Source of the DNA: Siphonodentalium dalli
Taxonomy: Eukaryota > Mollusca > Scaphopoda > Gadilida > Siphonodentaliidae
Length of the DNA: 64,000 nt
Assembly (NCBI GenBank): GCA_032622095.1
Contig: CP136069.1
Span: 171,856,394-171,920,393, forward strand
Reading direction: 5' to 3'
The notes below the pieces were generated by a model. That model was not told where the DNA came from. It ran no database searches and worked only from the letters and a program-made list of their open reading frames with translations. The position numbers and the translations under genes were made by a program. The stretch's first letter is position 1; each line of letters opens with the position of its first letter. This document shows, piece by piece, positions 11,206 through 23,402 of the stretch.

Positions 11206-11785
11206 ACCATCACTCCTACATACGTAATATATAAACTATTATCAGCAAAACATGCAATCCCATGTTGGCATACAGGATGGAATTAAATTAACCATTGGTT
11301 TTCGACAGTGAACGTGTTAACCTCTTTTCAAGATTCACCTGAATATAAAAATTCTTATCATTAGAAAGCTTGTTTATACTAGAGTTGGGCTTGTACTCTA
11401 ACTAATATTTTGTCCACATTATCAAGTTTACAAAAATAAGTCAATACTATCAAACCCCCATACATTAATTGGTCAGCAAAGGCATCATAAAATTAAATGT
11501 TATTTAATTGTTAAAAAAAATTGATGATATAAAAATAAAATGTAATTGCAATATTACATATATCTATAACATTCCCAGATATGTAATTCAGTAATACTTA
11601 CTAAAAGGGAAAGGAAACTCTCGCATAACGAAAAGGCATGTACATTAAGCAATCAGTTCTCTGTTTGTGTGTAAAGTTTCAGCGCAAATATCCACAAAAG
11701 ATCAGAAATATGGCATCTCAAACTAACCTGCGCAAGCAATTACGCCGGTAACTTGATGCCGCCATTTTTGTAAGAAATATTATAT

Positions 11786-11807
11786 CCCTTTATAGTTTGT
11801 GACGTCA
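11786..11807 (-). promoter_or_regulatory. Leftward CRE-TATA pair
   Basis: On the minus strand TGACGTCA (11807-11800) is followed 5 nt later by TATAAAGG. A consensus ATF/CREB site this close to a TATA box is promoter-like. No coding sequence was recognised to the left. Confidence 0.35.
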
Positions 11808-12226
11808 CTGCCTCATTTGGTTGTTTAACGCTAAACTGTATCGCATCTGATAGTCTGTTTTTATATAAAATAAATAAAACAGCAGAGTCAATTTTTGTTG
11901 TGCACAATAAATGATTATCTGTTGTGAATAAATTATAGTTTAATTTGCGAAAGGTTGTTTGGTTGTCATATTTCACATATAGAATTCATGCGAGTTTGGC
12001 CGAGATTGTCACATTCAAATGTTATACCACCAATAACTGGCTGTAAATCTATTGCTCAAAATTATAACGTAAATCTTTTTGTATCTATAGTCTTTAACAA
12101 GCTGTGATTTCTTGGATTTTGCCCAGAATAACAAACAAACATGCTGAAATGATTTTAGTGTGAATTAGCCTTTATAAATATCTGTATTATTAAAGGATGA
12201 GTAACGCCAGAACAGAAGTGAAGCTG

Positions 12227-12248
12227 TGACGTCATGATCTTATAAATA
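12227..12248 (+). promoter_or_regulatory. Rightward CRE-TATA pair
   Basis: TGACGTCA at 12227-12234, a 6-nt spacer, then TATAAATA at 12241-12248. It mirrors the leftward pair at 11786-11807, so the two would fire outward from the element. Confidence 0.35.
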
Positions 12249-12433
12249 TGGACGCGCCATAAATGGCGGGAGTTTTGAATTACGTGATGTGATATCATTG
12301 TGTTTGAGTGTAACTGAGAAATGAGAGGTGCTTTATCGCACCATGGTTGATATACTAATATATTAACGACCTGATTTGTTGAGGGTTTCCTTCCCCTTTA
12401 AAGCTGAATTTAAAAGCCCACTTAATTTTCGAA

Positions 12434-12449
12434 CCCCCCCCCCCCCCCC
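12434..12449 (+). repeat. Poly-C run (16)
   Basis: Homopolymer of 16 C just upstream of the family T repeat. Confidence 0.95.
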
Positions 12450-12815
12450 AATTCACATTATGTAAAATATATGCCATATTATATATATTTTCAACATAAT
12501 CGATGTAATAAACTGTGAACATGTTGAGAAACTGGCAGCTGTTCTGTGGTCATGTTTATGCACAGTCAATTATTTTCAATGCAAGAGGAATAACTCTACA
12601 TATTTAGATATAGAGTTACATTGTATTCCCCTTCCATTTGGGAGCCAAGGGGAGAAATTATTGTATTATTTCAGCTATTTTCTATTAGTCTATAGGCACC
12701 TCACGAGACACAGACATTCCAAATGTTGATGAATTATAGTATTTTAATTATATTTTATGGCATAGATTGTTATTAAAACCGTATATCAAGGCACTATAAA
12801 AAACAAGAGGTGGCA
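12450..12815 (+). repeat. Interspersed repeat family T, copy 1
   Basis: Shares long ordered segments with 25888-26345: 'gtaataaactgtgaacatgt', 'ccccttccatt', 'gatgaattatagtatttta', 'ggcatagattgttattaaa'. Both copies run in the same orientation. No TIR or poly-A tail was identified. Confidence 0.75.
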
Positions 12816-12890
12816 TCAGAGATGCTGTGTCTCGTTTTCGGTGGCTTAAATTGGTGTGCATCAGTATCGGTAGACTAATTAATAGGTAAA

Positions 12891-13115
12891 ATCGGTTAAT
12901 ATTTGTTCAAGTTATCGCGCTAACGGCCTCAAAATCGCGAAGAATTCACAAACTAAGGGGCATAACTCAGGGGAAAAAGTTCGGAGAAACCCGGTTTTCG
13001 CACTCTTTCGAGATATTGTGCGAAGCAAGTCACACACCAAAAATTAATACAATCGGTTAATATTGTTCAAGTTATCGCGCTAACGGCCTCAAAATCAAGA
13101 AAATTTTGCAAAATT
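12891..13115 (+). repeat. Tandem dimer, 161-bp period (family U)
   Basis: 'atcggttaatat' followed by 'gttcaagttatcgcgctaac' and 'ggcctcaaaatc' occurs at 12891 and again at 13052. Non-coding. Confidence 0.8.
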
Positions 13116-13368
13116 TGCACACAAAAAAAGGCTAATTAACTAATTTTATCGGACCAGGCCAGTTTTCGAACTTGTCGGAAATATTCTTAAGCGAAATGAG
13201 TTTACGATCAAGTTTGCGCTTAAGTCGAAAATAATTATTAAAAGTTAATTTGGCCTCCCATATATACCATAATGTATTTACTGTTTACCAGTACCTGACT
13301 TTGTATTTACTGTTTACCAGTACCAGACTTGAGCATGCATTAAATAGTGATAAATAGTATTGTTATGT

Positions 13369-13956
13369 AAAGATGATGCATAATCCGAATTAACGATCCC
13401 AAATTACTTTTTCTTTGGCTTCGAGGGTAAAAAATATTTGATTCGAGTCGAGGACCCCATGCACCCATCAAAGCTCAAAGTGATCAGATATCGATTGTTG
13501 ACATTTGTTATTTCCCTAGATATGTAATTTTTGGCGACCTGGCAAACATTCGTCAGCTGACGGTCTCGGACCAAATTGCGGATGAAGAAGGATAACTCTA
13601 AAATCAAGTGGCTTTGGGTGTTAGATATTTGAAAATCCGGCGAGTGAATCTCTGCACGTTGAGTTCTTCGTAGTTTACTAGTAATCGCTGAGCGGTCAAC
13701 AACTTTCGAAATGTTACCCTCGAGGGTTAACAAGTGATATGCGGCCGGCCATGTGACTTAGCTAATCAGAAGAGAGGAGAATGGGATGAAGGATAACAAC
13801 GTGTTTTTTGGGCAATTTTATACTATAGTTGACTGTGGTTAGCATTATCTTTGGCAATTAATTGATTCTGATAACTGAAGCGGCATTTCAAAAAACTTTG
13901 TTGTTGTTGGAATTTGATTAAATGGGTACGGGTCGAATTGGATTGAGTACATTTAA
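13369..13956 (-). mobile_element. MITE family E, reverse copy
   Basis: Right end ggattgagtacatTTAA. Contains the 'tttgattcgagtcgagga' and 'catcaaagctca' core and 'ttgttgttggaat' near its terminus. The left end matches the atypical terminus of the 39484-39936 copy (gatgcataat..cccaaattac). Confidence 0.65.
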
Positions 13957-14378
13957 CCCGGTGCGGGGTTAATAACAAATATGTGTTGCGCGTGAAAGAT
14001 CGCTGTCCAATCAAATTACGCATTTGCAACCAGTCAATCAAATTTGCTTACACATAACTCATTTCTCGTTGATTTGTATTTGAATTTGTATCATCAATAA
14101 GAGTTTGTTTCTTAATTAATTGTGGATACCAAGCTTTGATACTGGCAAGTATAGTGGCATAATATTAAAGGGAGACGCACGTTTTGCATAAATCCAGATT
14201 TTCTACATAGAATTTTCTCTTGATCTATCTGGCAAAAAATCTTGAATTTCACATACCATCATATTCATTGAATGTAGAATCTGAGCAATAATTAAGACAC
14301 AACAAAAACAAGGGATTTTAATACCTTTGAGAGGTTGAAAATATTATTTATTATGTTTGCCCCCTTTCGGTACCAAGA
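13957..14378. other. Non-coding spacer
   Basis: Between a family E copy and a LINE fragment. Begins with a small TTAACCCGGTG..GGGGTTAA palindrome (13953-13973). Nothing else recognised. Confidence 0.4.
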
Positions 14379-15386
14379 ACTGCTGGAATAATTAATAAAT
14401 TCACACAAAACTCCAATCACCAAGAACTTAATGCATTCAGCAAGTACTGTAAGACATGGAAATTGACAGTGAATAAAGATAAATCAAAAATTTTGTTAAT
14501 TTCGAAACGTAGTTTACCTCGGAAAACAGAATTCAACTTTGACGGCATTAAGCTTGAAGTAGTGAAAAAGTTCAACTACTTGGGCATTATCCACACACAA
14601 TCGGGTTCATATTCTGAAGCAAAACAAACCCTTGCCACAAAAGCTACACATGCCATGTACTCTGTTATAAAACGATCAAGAACAAATTGTCTTTCATTAC
14701 CAACTCGGCACCTCCATCCCAATATCTTAGCCGGTTTTAGTACGAGAAGACTTGGACTAGGCTGCGAGGTGTGGGGTTATGGTGACAACCAGGTGCTCGA
14801 AAATGTCCACCGCAAATTTCTAAAGCATGTCATGAATTTGAAACCATCAACCCCCAATTTTATGATATATGGTGAATCTGGAAGATATCCACTAGAAATC
14901 ACAATAAAACTGAGAATACTGAAATATTGGACGGAAATTAAAAATATGACTGACGAACGTTATGGAAAAATACTATATGAGTTGTCACTAAGACTTCTGA
15001 GTGAAGCAGATGCATGTCGTTTTAAATGGATAAGACACATTAAAGAAATTTTATTTGACTGTGGGCAATCACAATTAATGACCTCTGAAAAAATATTATG
15101 TGTGAGCCAATTTATCGATTGTGTTAAATGTAGTCTTATCAGGGATTTCAAGACAACGTGGGAGTCCGAAAGAGACAAATCAAGTATAGGCAAGATTTAT
15201 CGCATATTTAAACACGATATAACTTTTGAAAAATATCTGGAAATCTTAGAAAGGAAAAATCGAATAGAATTATGTAGGATCCGAACAGCTAACCACAACC
15301 TCCCAATCGAGACAGGGAGGTGGAATGGGACAAGTCACAAAGACAGAAAATGCCCCTTCTTGCGCAAAAGCGCCAGTACACGATAA
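14379..15386 (+). mobile_element. 3' part of a LINE ORF2 (C-terminal region)
   Basis: An open frame runs from about 14379 (first Met 14463) to 15386, about 335 codons without a stop. It shows the post-RT region of a widespread invertebrate non-LTR ORF2: WKLTVNKDKSKIL, FNYLGII, CEVWGYGDN, STPNFMIYGESGRYPL, and near the end NHNLPIETGRW. The RT catalytic core lies upstream in the parent element and is absent here, so this is a 5'-truncated copy. The family's usual terminal Cys-rich knuckle is reduced to a single CPF before the stop. Unrelated to the LINE at 8785-10541. Confidence 0.85.
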
Positions 15387-16369
15387 AGAGCGTTTTCATT
15401 TATAATAATTTTTACTCGTTTTCAAAACTGATGTATATTGTTTTGTGAATGCTCATTGGTCACGCTATTTATTTTACGTATTTTTTTCCGTTGTATTTGA
15501 ACATTTGTTACACAGGCTTCACGATTATTAACTTCAACTGATAAGCGCCGACTGCTGCGTATGCGCGCAACAGTTTGTCTCAAATAAATTGTTATAAAAA
15601 CACAGGTTTGTGACCGCGGACATAAGCCGATTAAGTGTGATGTAATTTATCCATGAACTTGACAAATGGAGATTCTATCACCATTCGACACAAAAATGGG
15701 ATCTTTAAACAGACAAGTTTCATTTTCGTCGAACACGAAAAAGCGAATTTATTGACGGCAGCTTCGGCAGTCTGAGGGTTAATTAATACCAAATGCACAG
15801 AACTCCTTTATGATATTCCGATAGTACTGTGTTTACTCTATATTCTCTGAAAATTTGGTGTAAAAATTCCCAATAGAACGACTTTTATCAGGCGTTCACT
15901 AAAACCGCAAAATATTGAGAAATTAGTGCAATTTTCTGAATTTTCGCATTATTTCATCGCATAAAATCAATTAAAATACGACAAGCAACTGGAAATGTTT
16001 TTGAACATTCTAGAAGAGGTACATGTCCCTGATATGTGTTTAAAATTTCTCGCGTAAACTATGACAGATACCAAAGTTATAATTAGTTTTATAGACCCAC
16101 CCTAAATCCCCCATAGTAAATGCATGCGGCCGTAAAGCATTTGGCTTTGTTTGGATACTTTCTGGCCCACAATGCATCATTCTCGCTATCTGTAAAATGG
16201 TCTATAACTCATAATTCCCCAAATAATCCGACAGAACAACACTCAAGGTTTCATTAATCACTTAAAAACACAACTCTATGATGATAAAGCATATCAACAT
16301 ACGCGATTACCACGAAAATCAATTAACTTCTATACTAGGTGAAACCCACATAGGGGCCATATACGTAAA
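15387..16369. other. Non-coding, nothing recognised
   Basis: About 1 kb after the LINE fragment with no supported exon or repeat. The first part may include LINE 3' UTR. Confidence 0.4.
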
Positions 16370-18229
16370 TTAAAGGTACTCAATCCGTAAAGAGTGTCCC
16401 CATCTCAACAGATTCCAACAACAACAATCCAATCAGAGGGTCCTATATTACTATTTCTTTGGCTTTGGGGGTAAAAAATATTTGATTCGAGTCGAGGAAC
16501 CCATCAAACAAAGCTCAGAGTTATTAGATATTGATTTTTGAAATTTGTTAACTGCTCGAGATGAGTACTAATAACTGCCGTCAATTTGGTAACCTGCTCG
16601 AGATTTTACGCCAAAACTCTATCGTCGGTGGGATTCAAAGAAGTCGTAAAACTGTTAAAATCGTATTTTGGCGCGAAAATTTTTATTGCAAATTCGTAAT
16701 CTACGCGGTCGATTACACCCCTAAAATTCTTATCCTTGTTCTAATCCAACCAGAAATGAGCTTTTAGGCCATGTGATGGAAATTCGTATCCTTGGTTGGA
16801 CAAATTTCTTACTTCAAAAATGTCGTATAAAGTATACGACATATTTGAAGTAAAACATATGACCATAACGTCAGTTGTGTTGTTCTCAAAACGTCGTATA
16901 TAGCCCGGAAGCTAATAGGGGTACCGTTGGACCCACCTGGGACTTAACTTCACCCCACTCATTTTGTTCCTTATTATGCCCCTTCAACTTTTAAGCAATG
17001 TTAACAAGAAAAAAAATGGCCGTGTAGACTCCAGACAATATGGCGTCCATCATGGCCGCCGTTTTTCAGACCAGACCCTAAGTGAGTTTTATACAAATTA
17101 TAGCGTGAAAATCTAGTAAAATGTATATATTTTCGTGAAGCTAAGACACAATAATACCTTGTTGGGCCAAAATTGAAACTCACCATCCAAGATGGCCGCC
17201 AAAATGGCCGCCGAACTTGAAAATATGATATTTTTTCACAAATATCTTCGAGATCAATTCATGCTGTTTGGAAATGGTTGAGTAATATGACTTTATTTTG
17301 TGTTTTATATATTACCTGATCATTGGAGCAATTAAAATGGAATTATTGGGGTCCTAACCCCTTCCGATCCCTCAAACATTCGAGTTTACAGAATGCGGTA
17401 TAAAACTTCACAAAAAATCATAATTGGGATTCTAGTCATATTTCAACAAAAATGAAAAGAACTTTGTAATGTAAGTGAGGCATATCATTACCTATGAATA
17501 TTCCAACTCACTGGAACCAAAATTCTTACTTTGGCTCAAAATGGCTGCCAGTGTGACCGCCAAAATATGGAAAATGGTAAATATATTACCCCAGCGTGTC
17601 CTGCAATCGCCTACAACTACAAGTTTTGGTTGATGTATAAAATAGGCTATTCTGCATTAAATACATTGAATACTAACATGTCTGATGCATCATGTTTAAT
17701 TTTTACTGTTGTCACCACTGACATCACCAAAATATTGGACTTTTCACTCAAAAACTTGACATAAATATCGGCAAAAATTAACTTTTTAGGTTTGGACCAT
17801 TTTTTTTTTCAGGTACAATGTTACTATCTTTGGATTGAAAGGTGCTTATTGTTTTGGACTATCTTAAATACGTCATACTTCGGTGTGTATTGACCAAGTT
17901 GCTCAAGATGGCTTCCAAAATGGCAACCAAACATTATATCCCGAACATTATTCTCGGCGTTATCCGAAAAGGTAGCAAATTGTGACTCACTTGGTTATTA
18001 TACGTGATAGTTAATTAACTGACAACTACATGTTCTATTCTGGTTGTCGCAGTTCAGTATGGGGCATGGCAAATTCATTTTAAAGTGTGTAAGTTTGCCG
18101 AGAACCTTTTTTTTTTTTGGGATTTATTGAAAGGAAATGTGCAGAACTTTGAGACGGAACTGAGATGGTCCATAAGCTATGGCTATTCTGGTCCATTATG
18201 ATAAAACAAACAGTAAACTGGATACAGTG

Positions 18230-19860
18230 TGGATGCCAAGATCGTAGCCAGGGAGTTACTCTATGATCATAGGTGAGGTGAATAGGTATACAGGGAGTTA
18301 TTGTATGTCATGACTGATGTGAATAGGTATACAGTGAGTGACTATATAGTTATGAATGGGTTGTCAATGGTAAGATGCATATGTATACAGGGAGAGGTCG
18401 TGAGGTGAATCGGTATGCATGGAGTGACTGTATTGTTGTGTATATCCAGCACGGGTGCACACGGTGTATGGATATAGCTACATGGTCATCTATGTGCTGA
18501 TTATTTATATATATGGAGTGACTGTAAGGTCATGGGTGGGATGTACATGTGTTGTCTGTATGATCATGAATGGGGTGTGTGGATAAATAGCGAGTGATTT
18601 TATGTTTACGGGTAATGTGTATACATGGAATGACTACGGTCATGATTAAATATGAATACCTGGAGTAAGCTGGGTGGACATTATCGTGTGGGTATATAGG
18701 GAGTATCTTTGTGGTAACGGGTGGGATGTATATTTATATATCTCGTGGATGTATTATCATTGGTGGGTGTATAGGGATATCTGTATTATCATAGATGGCG
18801 TGTATGATTATACAGTGAATTGCTGAATTGTCAAGTGTGATATGTATATGCAAGTATGGATGGTATAAGTGGTCGTGTGTGCGGGTTTTTTGTATATCTG
18901 GAAGGGCTAAATGGCCATTGATGAGGTTTACAGGTATACCTGGAGTGAATATATGGGCTGCACATGTATACCGAGTGGTTATATGACTATATGTGTCGAA
19001 TAGGTATACAGGTAGTGACTTAATGGTGAGATGAGTACATGTAGGTATACAAGTAGTGACTGTATTATCATAAATGTAATGAATACCTATACAGGGGTGA
19101 CTAAATGGTCATGTGTCAGGCGTATGAGTATACCTGGTGTTCATGTTTGGTGACTCGTGGTGGTATGTTCATAATATTATGTAGGTTATACGGGTATACA
19201 CACGTGTTGCTATATTGTCATGGGCGAGGGGTATGTGTATATAGCGAGTGGCTATATTGCCATGGATGAGGTGCTTATGCATGCATGGAGTGACTATACT
19301 GACATGGCTGGGGTGTATTAATATATCTTGAGCGGCTATTCGGCTATGGTGTGACAAATAGGAATACATGGAGTGACATGGTCAATGTTGAGGTGAATAT
19401 GTATACAAGGATTGACGATGACCATGTATGAATGTTTTGAATATGTACACACGGGGTGACTCTATGGCCATAGGTCAGGTGAGGGAGTATACCAGGTGCA
19501 TGGGTGAGGGTGTGTGTATGAAGCGAGTGGCTATATGGCCATTGGGGAGGTGCATATGTATACCCGAAGTGACTTTATGGTCATTGATGTGGTGTTGGTG
19601 TATGTATTGATTGTCTATTTGACCATGTGAGTGGATACTATGTATACAGGGGATGACCTTATGGTCAATGGTGAGATGGATGGGTATACAAGGAGTGACT
19701 ATATGGTTATGGGTCATGTTTAGGAGTATACTCGGTGTGCCTGCATTGTGACCCGTGGCTGTGTGGTCATCCGTGGTCATGGGTCAGGTGTACATGTATA
19801 CAGTGGGTCACTATATTATGTATATGGTGTTTATGAAAATATGGAATGACTGTGTGATAA
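18230..19860 (+). repeat. Degenerate minisatellite, left arm of the foldback
   Basis: Dozens of diverged units of roughly 40-50 bp with the words 'gtatacagggagtgact', 'tatggtcatgg' and 'gtgaggtgtatatg'. The translated ORFs here (for example 19428-19780 on both strands) are repeat artefacts. Confidence 0.8.
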
Positions 19861-19989
19861 TGGGTGACTTTCCACGCTTAACGTTTCCTCCATGTACATA
19901 AACACCATCAAGACGGAGAAATCTAAGACATGACCTCTCTATTGACTAGCATATATATCCTTGAGTTATTGTGGAAAGCGATAGCCACC

Positions 19990-20510
19990 CAAGATACACA
20001 TGAACAACCCACCCATTACATCGGTCACTCCATTTGTATATAAACGCCACACAAATGACAACATAGTGACCCACTCTATACACGTTCACCTGAGCATACA
20101 GCCGTACGTGGTTATACCACTACATACCACGCCTGAACACCAGGTATACACCTACAACCGACACATGACCATATAGTCACTCTATGTATACATATTCACC
20201 ACATTCACGATCATACAGTCACTCATTGCATATATATTCACCTCACCATGGACCATACAACCACTACATGTATACATATTCGCCATACCCATGACCATAC
20301 CCATGAGTCAATCTAGGTATACATATACACATCACCAATGGTGAGCCCTTCCAGATATACCAATACCCGCACATACGACCATAAGTTCCATACTTGCCAT
20401 AATCATACACGCCATCCATGATCATACATCTACTCCCTATACACCCCCAATGATAACACACCCACAACATATATCAATATACGTCCCACCCGTTACCAAC
20501 AGTCATGTTG
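19990..20510 (-). repeat. Same minisatellite in inverted orientation, right arm
   Basis: Complementary words ('catgaccatatagtcact', 'tatacatattcacc') continue the palindrome beyond the central spacer. This array is about one third as long as the left one, so the arms have changed length independently. Confidence 0.75.
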
Positions 20511-22572
20511 GACCAGAATACCCACATATCATGGTTCATCTCAGTTCCGTCTCAATGTTCTGCCCATTCCCTTTCAATAATATGACCAGAATCACAGAAG
20601 AGGTTCTCCGCAAAATTCCATACTGCAACTTTAAAATGAATTTGTCATGCCCCATACGGAACTGAGACAAACATAACAGAACGTAGTTGTCAGTTAATTA
20701 ACAAACACGTATAATAACCAAGTGAGTCACAATTTGCTACCTTTTGGTTGCCATTTTGGAAGCCATCTTGAGCAATTCAGTCTATAAACACCGTAGTGTG
20801 ACACATTTAAGATAGACAAAAACAATAAATACCTTTGATACCAAAGATAGTTGCATTTTACCTGAAAAAATGGTCTAACCCTGAAAAGTGAGTTTTTGCC
20901 GATATTTATGTCAAGTTTGTGAGTGAAAAAATCGATATTTCTGGTGATGTCAGTGGTGACAACAGTAAAAATGATCCATGGTGCATCAGACCTGTCAGTA
21001 TTCAATGTATAGAATGCAGAATAGCCAATTGTATACATCAACTACAACTTGTAAGCGATTGCAAGACACCCTGGGGCAATATTTACCATTTAGATATATT
21101 TTGGCGGCCATTTTGAGTCAATGTAAGAATTTTGGTTTCAGTGAATTTAAATATTCATAGGTAATGATATGCCTCACTTACTTTACAAAGTTCTTTTCAT
21201 TTTTTGTTGAAATATGACAAGAATCCCAATTGTTATTTTTTGGGAAATGTTATACCGCATTCTGTCAAATCGAATTTTTGAGGGATCGGAAGGGGCTAGG
21301 ACCCCAATAATTCCATATTTAATTTCTCCAATCATCAGTTAATATACAAAATAAAGTCATATTACAATACCATTTCCAATCAGCATTAATTGATCTAGAA
21401 GACATTTGTGGAAAAAATGTCTTATTTTCAACTTCCGGCGGCATCTTGGATTGTGAGTTTCAATTTTTGGCCCAGAAAAGTGTCATTATGTCTTATATTC
21501 ACGGAAATATATACATTTGTATACATTTTACAGATTTTCCAGCTATAATTTGCATAAAACTGACTTAGGGTCTGGTCTGAAAAATGGCGGCCATGGTGGA
21601 CGCCATCTTGCCTGTAGTCTACACGGCCACTTTTGTTTCTTGCTAACATTGCTTAGAAGTTGAAGGACATCATACGGAACAAAATGAGTGATTAGGGTGA
21701 AGTTAAGTCCCAGGGGGTGAATGGGTACCCATATTAGCTCCCGGACTAATACTATATAGCATGATATTATAGAATGATATGTGATTGGCAAGAAACTTGG
21801 TATTATAGCGGCATCCGTTTTCGGAAGCCTCACAAGTTACTCGGGTTTGTTGCCATTGTGTCGTTTCAGCTATCTAGTTTAATTATCGAATTCCGACATA
21901 CTTGGCTAACTGAGTGATCCCATATAACCGTCCATTATCGGAAATGTATAATGTATAATGGAAATGGAACCAAGCTAACTGTTTACTCGACCGAAAAAAA
22001 AGGTCGTATAAATTGAAATTATGTGATGTCGAGGCATAAAGTTGTTTCAAATTTGTCGTATAAATTTCAAAACGTCGTAAAATTTTGCCGCGAAAAAAAT
22101 ATTATTTCAAAAAAGTCGTATAAGCTCATTTCACAGTTTTCTCTTTATAGACTGGTGTAAAATCGTCAGTTTCACAATAATTCGATGCCCGGTATGTGTA
22201 TCGATGGATTTGCTGCACTGTTGTTCTTCTGAATATAACATATCAAAATATAATCAGTTTTTTGTCTCTCCTGTAAAATGACTAAAAAGTGCGGGAATTT
22301 TGTATACGACATGTTTGAATCCCACCGACGCTATTCAAACAGACAAGGGTGGATAACTCTATAATCAAGTGGTAATAATAACGAAATTTGACTGTCTTCT
22401 GGGCCAGAAAGAATTCCCGATAATGAAAAATAATAGATTTCTAAAATCGATATCTAACAAATCTGAGCTTTGATGGGTGACTTCCTCGACTCGAATCAAA
22501 TATTTTTGACCCCCGAAGCCATTGACATAGTAATTGAGAGGAGTTTTATCGGATTGAGTACCTTTAACTACA

Positions 22573-22840
22573 TACTGCAAAAAGTACTACCATAGATGTC
22601 TATGGTACCATAGATGAAGGAAGTCTATGGTACCATAGACTAAAAAATCCTTCCTTCATCTATGATGGTACTACCCCAATCGGCAAACGTCGGTGATTTC
22701 CGTACGCAAATATTTTCCCAAGAACGATAATCCGAGAAGTTGCGATTGGGTACTACCCCATTCGGCAAACCTCGTCAGATTCCGTCACCGTTTCAGAGGT
22801 CACAGGTCGAGGAGTTCAGAATGGGTACTACCATAGACTA
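22573..22840. repeat. ctatggtaccatag palindrome cluster and tandem duplication
   Basis: Several overlapping copies of 'ctatggtaccatag' (22598-22640). They are followed by two tandem copies of a segment beginning 'actaccccaatcggcaaac' / 'actaccccattcggcaaac' (about 22668 and 22752). The phrase 'tccttccttcatctatg..ggtactacccc' recurs at 23153-23177, just upstream of the NT5DC1 start. Confidence 0.7.
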
Positions 22841-23112
22841 AAAATAGGATAGACGTCGCACTCGTGGTTATCAATCTGTAACGCTACTGGACGTCGCCAT
22901 TGCTTTGGCCCTCAAGCGTTAAGGTAGTTCAGAAAAGTAGGGGGAGATAATTTTACGTTATATTTACATAGGGTTCGTGTACGGTTGTGATGAAATACTC
23001 GCAATAAAGTACTTTATATTAACTTTTAATCATAATGCTTTCAATGTGACATTGAATTAATGCCACTAAATACGATTTGGTCCGTGATATGCATTTTCTG
23101 GAATGGAAAGTT

Positions 23113-23147
23113 ACCGATTGGCCCATCAAATGACGTCGAGTGACGTA
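23113..23147 (+). promoter_or_regulatory. Putative NT5DC1 promoter elements
   Basis: An inverted CCAAT box (ATTGG, 23117-23121) is followed by two CRE-like sites, TGACGTCG (23131-23138) and TGACGTAT (23141-23148), spaced 10 bp apart. They lie 153-184 bp upstream of the preferred start codon. No TATA box is evident. The transcription start is unknown; if it lies further upstream, these would be in the 5' UTR. Confidence 0.35.
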
Positions 23148-23300
23148 TCTATCCTTCCTTCATCTATGGTACTACCCCTGCAGGAACAAGGGGGACAATC
23201 CTGGCGAAATCGAAACAGGAAATGGTTTTATGTTATGCGGCTCGCCAGTAAATATTTTCGATTTTTTCAAAGATTATTACCTCCTTTGTTGGCAAGAGAA

Positions 23301-23402
23301 ATGAGCAACGGTCAAACAAGCATACGACTCACAGACTTCGATGTTATTGGATTCGATGTAGATCATACAATCGCGAAATTTCGCCTTGTGAAATTATTTA
23401 AA
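23301..23402 (+). CDS. NT5DC1: NT5DC1 exon 1 (HAD motif I)
   Basis: 34 codons ending LVKLFK, donor gtgagc, phase 0. ATG at 23301 has A at -3 (gaaATGa) and places motif I at residues 17-23, close to its position in vertebrate NT5DC1. The same frame is open upstream to Met codons at 23235 and 23103, so a longer N-terminus is possible. Confidence 0.85.

Larger units (their letters stand above)
11745..12285. repeat. Element with CRE/TATA modules in both inverted ends
   Basis: The ends are roughly inverted copies: each has a 'CGCCATTT' word, then a TATA-like stretch, then TGACGTCA. A third copy of one end is recognisable at about 40424-40500 (tgacgttg, tataacgg, ggcgggaatt). Repetition argues for a transposable element rather than a single-copy promoter. 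Confidence 0.45.
16370..22567. mobile_element. Giant foldback element with TTAA ends (family E termini)
   Basis: Left end TTAAAGGTACTCAATCCG (16370) and right end CGGATTGAGTACCTTTAA (to 22567) are mutual complements. Much of the interior is inverted: 'gtcggtgggattcaaa' (about 16625) pairs with 'tttgaatcccaccgac' (about 22314), 17540-17690 with 20980-21120, and 17868-17995 with 20720-20815. The centre is near 19880-19970. No transposase was found; the arms carry 'atggccgcc' words and a degenerate minisatellite. The family's short member (457 bp, 24123-24579) has the same ends, so this is a greatly expanded non-autonomous relative or a nested composite. Confidence 0.75.

Noticed and set aside
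12330-12352. Histone-like 3' stem-loop (ggtgctttatcgcacc)
   Set aside because: The stem sequence does not match the histone consensus and no histone coding sequence precedes it.
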